A DNA stretch of 64,000 bases, from contig CAYYIS010000028.1 of assembly GCA_964470965.1 (NCBI GenBank), positions 1 through 64,000 on the forward strand, given 5' to 3'. The notes beneath the pieces are model-generated. The model had not been told where the DNA came from. It ran no database searches and saw nothing but the letters and a program-made list of their open reading frames with translations. Below, piece by piece: positions 61,237 to 64,000 of this stretch. This DNA comes from CAYYIS01 sp964470965 (GTDB taxonomy: Bacteria; JAAXHH01; JABIQT01). The position numbers and the translations under genes are program-made. Every line of letters begins with the position of its first letter. Positions within the stretch are counted from its first letter, which is position 1.

Positions 61237-61618
61237 GTGAAGCCAAATGGCATGGCAGCCGGTATGAATTGCTCCATGTAGTGGAGACGGGCGAACCCAC
61301 CATATGTTGTTTCATGCGTTAAGGGCACTGCCCCGCTTTTACTTCCTCCTCTGAATACACGGACATCGGCCTTTAACGAGGTTTTAGGCAACCCCGTTCA
61401 CCCGTTAGCTCCTCCAAAACGCAACCGGTCTCATCCAAGTACCCACACCACGGACCGGCCAACGGTGATGTGGACACGCTTTTACGCAGACTGAAATGGC
61501 AGACCTAACAGCAGGTACATGCCATCCATAACGCGATGAATTGGGGTGTGGGACCCGACCACTGAACCCGCCGCACGGAAGTTGTCGAAAGGATCTACCA
61601 CGGTAAACAAGGAAACCC
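61237..61618 (+). other. 382-bp gene-free interval
   Basis: No gene or known RNA was recognised on either strand. Several short frames are present but lack starts with ribosome-binding sites. Confidence 0.4.
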
Positions 61619-61831
61619 ATGAAATCACTCCACATTAAACAGGAACCGATCGAGCTGTACAAAATTCTGAAACTCGAAAATCTGGTACAGAGCGGAGGAG
61701 AAGCAAAGTATGTTATATCGGAGGGTTTGGTTCGGGTAAACGGGGAAGTAGAGACCAGAAAACGCAGAAAAATAACGGCCGGGGATGTGGTAGCCTTCGA
61801 AGAGGTGGAGATACGAATCGTGGTACGATAA
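61619..61831 (+). CDS. Small S4-domain RNA-binding protein (YbcJ/YaaA type)
   Basis: Protein of 70 aa that is entirely an S4 domain: LYKILKLENLVQSGGEAKYVISEGLVRVNGEV, spread over residues 14-45, then RKRRKITAGDVVAFEEVEIRIV. This length and pattern match the free-standing S4 proteins YbcJ and YaaA/RlbA, which bind RNA and in some cases act in ribosome assembly. It has no operon partner here. Confidence 0.9.
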   Translation: MKSLHIKQEPIELYKILKLENLVQSGGEAKYVISEGLVRVNGEVETRKRRKITAGDVVAFEEVEIRIVVR

Positions 61832-61879
61832 ACAGATAGGGGCCAGTTTTTCGACGGAAAGTTGAAAGGGCATTTGCTC

Positions 61880-62779
61880 TCACCTCACAAACCACCTCAC
61901 CTTGTACTTTCCCTCACTACGCTCGGGTCCCAGCGTGTACGGATCGTATATTAGGCGAGCGGCAAAGCCGTCGGTACGGAGGATGAGCCAGCCGAAATCC
62001 CAGCCACGGGACGTGTAAACGAGGGGAATGGACGGGCGGACGCGCACCAGCGGGTGGGTTCCAGCAACGAACAAACGCTGATCCGTATAATAATACCCGG
62101 AGTGCGTGTGTACGAAGACTTCGTGGTCAATCGGGTCGGTTGTTCCGTCCGAAAGGTCGTCGTACAGTCCCCCGATTCCGACCTTTATGTCACATCCCTG
62201 TGCAAAGGCTTCCGTCAGCGCGTCTATCGATCCTGAGAGCACGACTCCGTCTTCCGAATGGGACAACACTTCCTCCCAGTCGTCCCGCACGTAAAACCGG
62301 TACACTTCGAAATCATAGACAAAATTGCTGCTGGGAGCGTTCGTTTCCGAATCCCAGTTGTCCTGCTGGTGGTATTTGACCATGTGGCAGAGCGCCTCAT
62401 CCAGCGGTGCGGCCCCCGGATCACCCTTAACCAGCGCCCCGTCTAAATGGGGACGGGCGAGGGCCTGCTGGCCATCCTGGTTGTAGAGAAAAAAGGACAT
62501 GGACGCTCGGGGGCCGAAAGCATCGGGAAGAGAGACAGGCTGCCGCAGCGTCATGAAGCCGGCGGTCCACCGGTCGTCCAGAAGACAGGTGACTCTGAAT
62601 TCAGATACCTCCTTCACCAGCTCAGCGTTGTCCGAAGATACATCTATATGTTCGTTGTGCCGGAATTCCGTGTAGACTCTCAGATCCGCCCCGCGTCGTA
62701 TGGCGTGACAGAGCGCCTTCTCGCTTCCCGCGGTGATGTTGCGAGCGGCGTCCCGTTCCAAAACGCATCGCCATTGCAT
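61880..62779 (-). CDS. Unknown protein with an internal duplication
   Basis: Protein of 299 aa that I do not recognise. It consists of two related halves: each starts with G-S-x2-A-L-x2-A-x3-G-x-D-x2-V (GSEKALCHAIRRGADLRV near residue 18 and GSIDALTEAFAQGCDIKV near 182). Each continues with a beta-rich stretch ending in an aromatic FFLYNQDG or WLILRTDG strand. AAGGAGC precedes the ATG. No signal peptide or membrane helix is visible. The pattern recalls a duplicated barrel or jelly-roll domain, but no catalytic residues can be named. Confidence 0.75.
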   Translation of the reverse strand: MQWRCVLERDAARNITAGSEKALCHAIRRGADLRVYTEFRHNEHIDVSSDNAELVKEVSEFRVTCLLDDRWTAGFMTLRQPVSLPDAFGPRASMSFFLYNQDGQQALARPHLDGALVKGDPGAAPLDEALCHMVKYHQQDNWDSETNAPSSNFVYDFEVYRFYVRDDWEEVLSHSEDGVVLSGSIDALTEAFAQGCDIKVGIGGLYDDLSDGTTDPIDHEVFVHTHSGYYYTDQRLFVAGTHPLVRVRPSIPLVYTSRGWDFGWLILRTDGFAARLIYDPYTLGPERSEGKYKVRWFVR

Positions 62780-62820
62780 GTTAAAGCTCCTTTTCTTTTT
62801 GTTCTTCAGTCCCCGGCAAT

Positions 62821-63045
62821 ATGGAACCGGACAGACCGCTTGTCAAGGTCACCACGCGGGGAACAGGCTTCTATGGTAGTGATTTTTCGGTATCAACACT
62901 AAGTGAAACGTTCGTATCCGATGGAACCCATAAAATGTTGGCGCGATTCATAGATTCTGCCGGCACCGTCCACCGGTTTACAACTGTAAGAGATCCAGGC
63001 GAACTCTACGGCCCGCCAAATCAGCATGGTGAAAACCTGGAATGA
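62821..63045 (+). CDS. Doubtful small ORF
   Basis: Frame of 74 codons from ATG 62821 to TGA 63045, divergent from the gene at 61880. The peptide has a beta-like, hydrophilic composition (VKVTTRGTGFYGSDFSVS) with no recognised family and no clear ribosome-binding site. It may be a real small protein or the end of a lost gene. Confidence 0.25.
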   Translation: MEPDRPLVKVTTRGTGFYGSDFSVSTLSETFVSDGTHKMLARFIDSAGTVHRFTTVRDPGELYGPPNQHGENLE

Positions 63046-63069
63046 TTCTTCTAATTTATGGTAAAAAAA

Positions 63070-63098
63070 TTGGTATTTTTCCTAACCGTTTGTAAAAT
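63070..63098 (+). promoter_or_regulatory. Promoter candidate for the MocR-type regulator
   Basis: TTGGTA (63070-63075) and TAAAAT (63093-63098, 5/6) are 17 bp apart. The predicted start of transcription is at about 63105, next to the only upstream start codon in frame (TTG 63104). Confidence 0.5.
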
Positions 63099-63103
63099 AT
63101 TTA

Positions 63104-64000
63104 TTGTATGACCCTGTCGGGACAGTTGACAAACCTTCTCTTGACGGACTTAATTACTTCACGCTAACGGAAATTTCTGTTATTCCCGAAACGACAGGAC
63201 CCCATTTGGCTCAGTCCTTATCCGCAATTCTAAAGACATTTTCAGGTTCCCATCTCCCATCGTCCCGACAGCTGTCGGAGACTACCGGGTTGTCGAGATG
63301 GCAGGTCAGGAAAAAGTTGAAGACCCTTGAACAAGAGGGCGAAATTGTGAAGGACGGAACTCGGTATCTCCTACCGGACGTGGCGCCCGTCCCCTTGAGC
63401 AACGCCATGTCTTACCTGGCAGACCAGTTCGGCCGTCTCGATTGTTATGAGTCCGATGCATTGATCGATCTCCGCGGCGGTGAACCTCCTCAACCGGACC
63501 GTGTCCCCCACGTTTTGCCAAGGTCGCGCATGAAAGACCCCCGTAGTGAGATCGAGGCAATTCCAACTCGTTACCATAACAGGTGGGTCCAAAAGGACGA
63601 TCCCCAGGATTCCTTCGCGGTAAGGAGCCAGACCCAGTTTGACCTTTTGATTCAGACTCTTTACATCAATCCGGGAGACACGGTGCTCGTATGCGGGTTG
63701 CAGTACCCACACGTAATCCATCATCTTCTGGCAGACCACATTCGGTTGATTTCGATGCCAGCCGTTGCCTCCCCGGCGTTTGACGTAGACGAAATGGCAT
63801 GGAACTTGCAACGTACTCGACCCAAATTAATCTATGCACAGGGCAGTTGTTATATCACCGGCCGATTTTCTTCACCGGACAAAGTTGACCAAGTTTCAGA
63901 AATTCTGCTGTCTTATGATCATGGGCTCTGCTCCGAGAGTACCCATTCGCCAACCGATGACGAACCGGCCAGTCTCAGCCTGGTCTCCCGTATGCGCGGC
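63104..64000 (+). CDS. MocR/PdxR-type GntR regulator with aminotransferase fold (3' partial)
   Basis: An uninterrupted frame runs from the stop at 63083-63085 to the window end. It begins with a GntR winged helix: HLAQSLSAILKTF, then SHLPSSRQLSETTGLSRWQV and KLKTLEQEGEI. A linker of about 80 residues follows, then the start of a class I aminotransferase domain: SQTQFDLLIQTLYINPGDTVLV and KLIYAQGSCYITGRFSSPDKV. This is the MocR group (GabR, PdxR), which uses PLP or an adduct to control vitamin B6 or amino acid genes and often its own gene. The start is uncertain: TTG 63104 is the only good upstream candidate, with no Shine-Dalgarno site, so translation may be leaderless. The PLP lysine lies beyond the window. 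Confidence 0.8.
   Translation, partial: MYDPVGTVDKPSLDGLNYFTLTEISVIPETTGPHLAQSLSAILKTFSGSHLPSSRQLSETTGLSRWQVRKKLKTLEQEGEIVKDGTRYLLPDVAPVPLSNAMSYLADQFGRLDCYESDALIDLRGGEPPQPDRVPHVLPRSRMKDPRSEIEAIPTRYHNRWVQKDDPQDSFAVRSQTQFDLLIQTLYINPGDTVLVCGLQYPHVIHHLLADHIRLISMPAVASPAFDVDEMAWNLQRTRPKLIYAQGSCYITGRFSSPDKVDQVSEILLSYDHGLCSESTHSPTDDEPASLSLVSRMRG

Noticed and set aside
1..64000. CRISPR arrays, transposases, phage genes and rRNA
   Set aside because: No regularly spaced repeats, DDE or serine recombinase motifs, or rRNA-like stretches were found on reading both strands.

Overview
The window comes from a Gram-negative bacterium of roughly 50-55% G+C. It has an LptD-like outer-membrane protein, two lipoproteins with lipoboxes, and Sec- and Tat-type signal peptides. 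Many single-copy enzymes belong to families enriched in uncultivated marine or sediment lineages such as Latescibacterota, Poribacteria and planctomycete-like bacteria: PhyH oxygenases, Gfo/Idh/MocA, TIM-barrel isomerases, MR-type enolases, UPF0261, DUF1080, UxaA and kelch proteins. The lineage is inferred from gene content only, with low confidence. No rRNA, tRNA, CRISPR array or transposase was recognised.

Layout. 1-3.2 kb: end of an unknown membrane protein, then feoB with its Cys-rich companion and a nitroreductase. 3.4-5.2 kb: a minus-strand TIM-barrel isomerase and Gfo/Idh pair. 5.2-11.5 kb: three HisC-like PLP aminotransferases (one Sec-exported, one Tat-exported, one without an obvious signal) and a secreted M24 peptidase. 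11.6-23.6 kb: accessory catabolism (epimerase, EamA transporter, P5C dehydrogenase, a decayed alcohol dehydrogenase, enolase-superfamily dehydratase, TIM-barrel isomerase, lyase-like protein, trans-sulfuration enzyme, PhyH, kelch protein). 23.8-30.3 kb: MoxR/DUF58, LptD, a MalK-type ATPase and an S1/P1-like hydrolase. 30.9-38.7 kb: DUF1080, then a tight run of altronate-dehydratase-like, M14 deacylase, methyltransferase and peptidase E, then NhaC. 38.9-47.5 kb: DMFase-like protein, pantothenate kinase, MenC/NSAR, Tm-1-like protein, a small zinc-ribbon gene, class II ribonucleotide reductase and NrdR.

The standout region is 47.8-52.5 kb. The protein at 47990-49360 aligns with the HEPD/MPnS iron oxygenases. 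It carries the methylphosphonate-synthase pattern (His150, Gln154, His191, and Ile185 where HEPD has its ligand Glu), so it is called methylphosphonate synthase (mpnS). It is followed by a phosphonoacetaldehyde reductase gene interrupted by one in-frame TAG. Facing these is a two-gene operon for a PntC/LicC-like cytidylyltransferase and a TagF-like phosphotransferase. Together they suggest synthesis of methylphosphonate and its attachment to a surface polymer. The upstream enzymes PepM and Ppd are not in the window.

52.7-64 kb holds rarA, an unknown protein, a disrupted small membrane protein, two CinA-like domains, a class III aminotransferase, two lipoproteins (one a free-standing CcmI C-terminal domain), a cold-shock/glyoxalase fusion, polyphosphate glucokinase, an S4 protein, an internally duplicated unknown protein, and the start of a MocR-type regulator that runs off the window.

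Other unusual items are the altronate-dehydratase-like protein with two cores that have lost complementary motifs (34053-36746) and the zinc-ribbon gene read from a near-perfect promoter without a leader (43906-44135). Several genes are decayed or interrupted (15.4, 49.4 and 54.7 kb), so either gene decay or base-calling error should be kept in mind.
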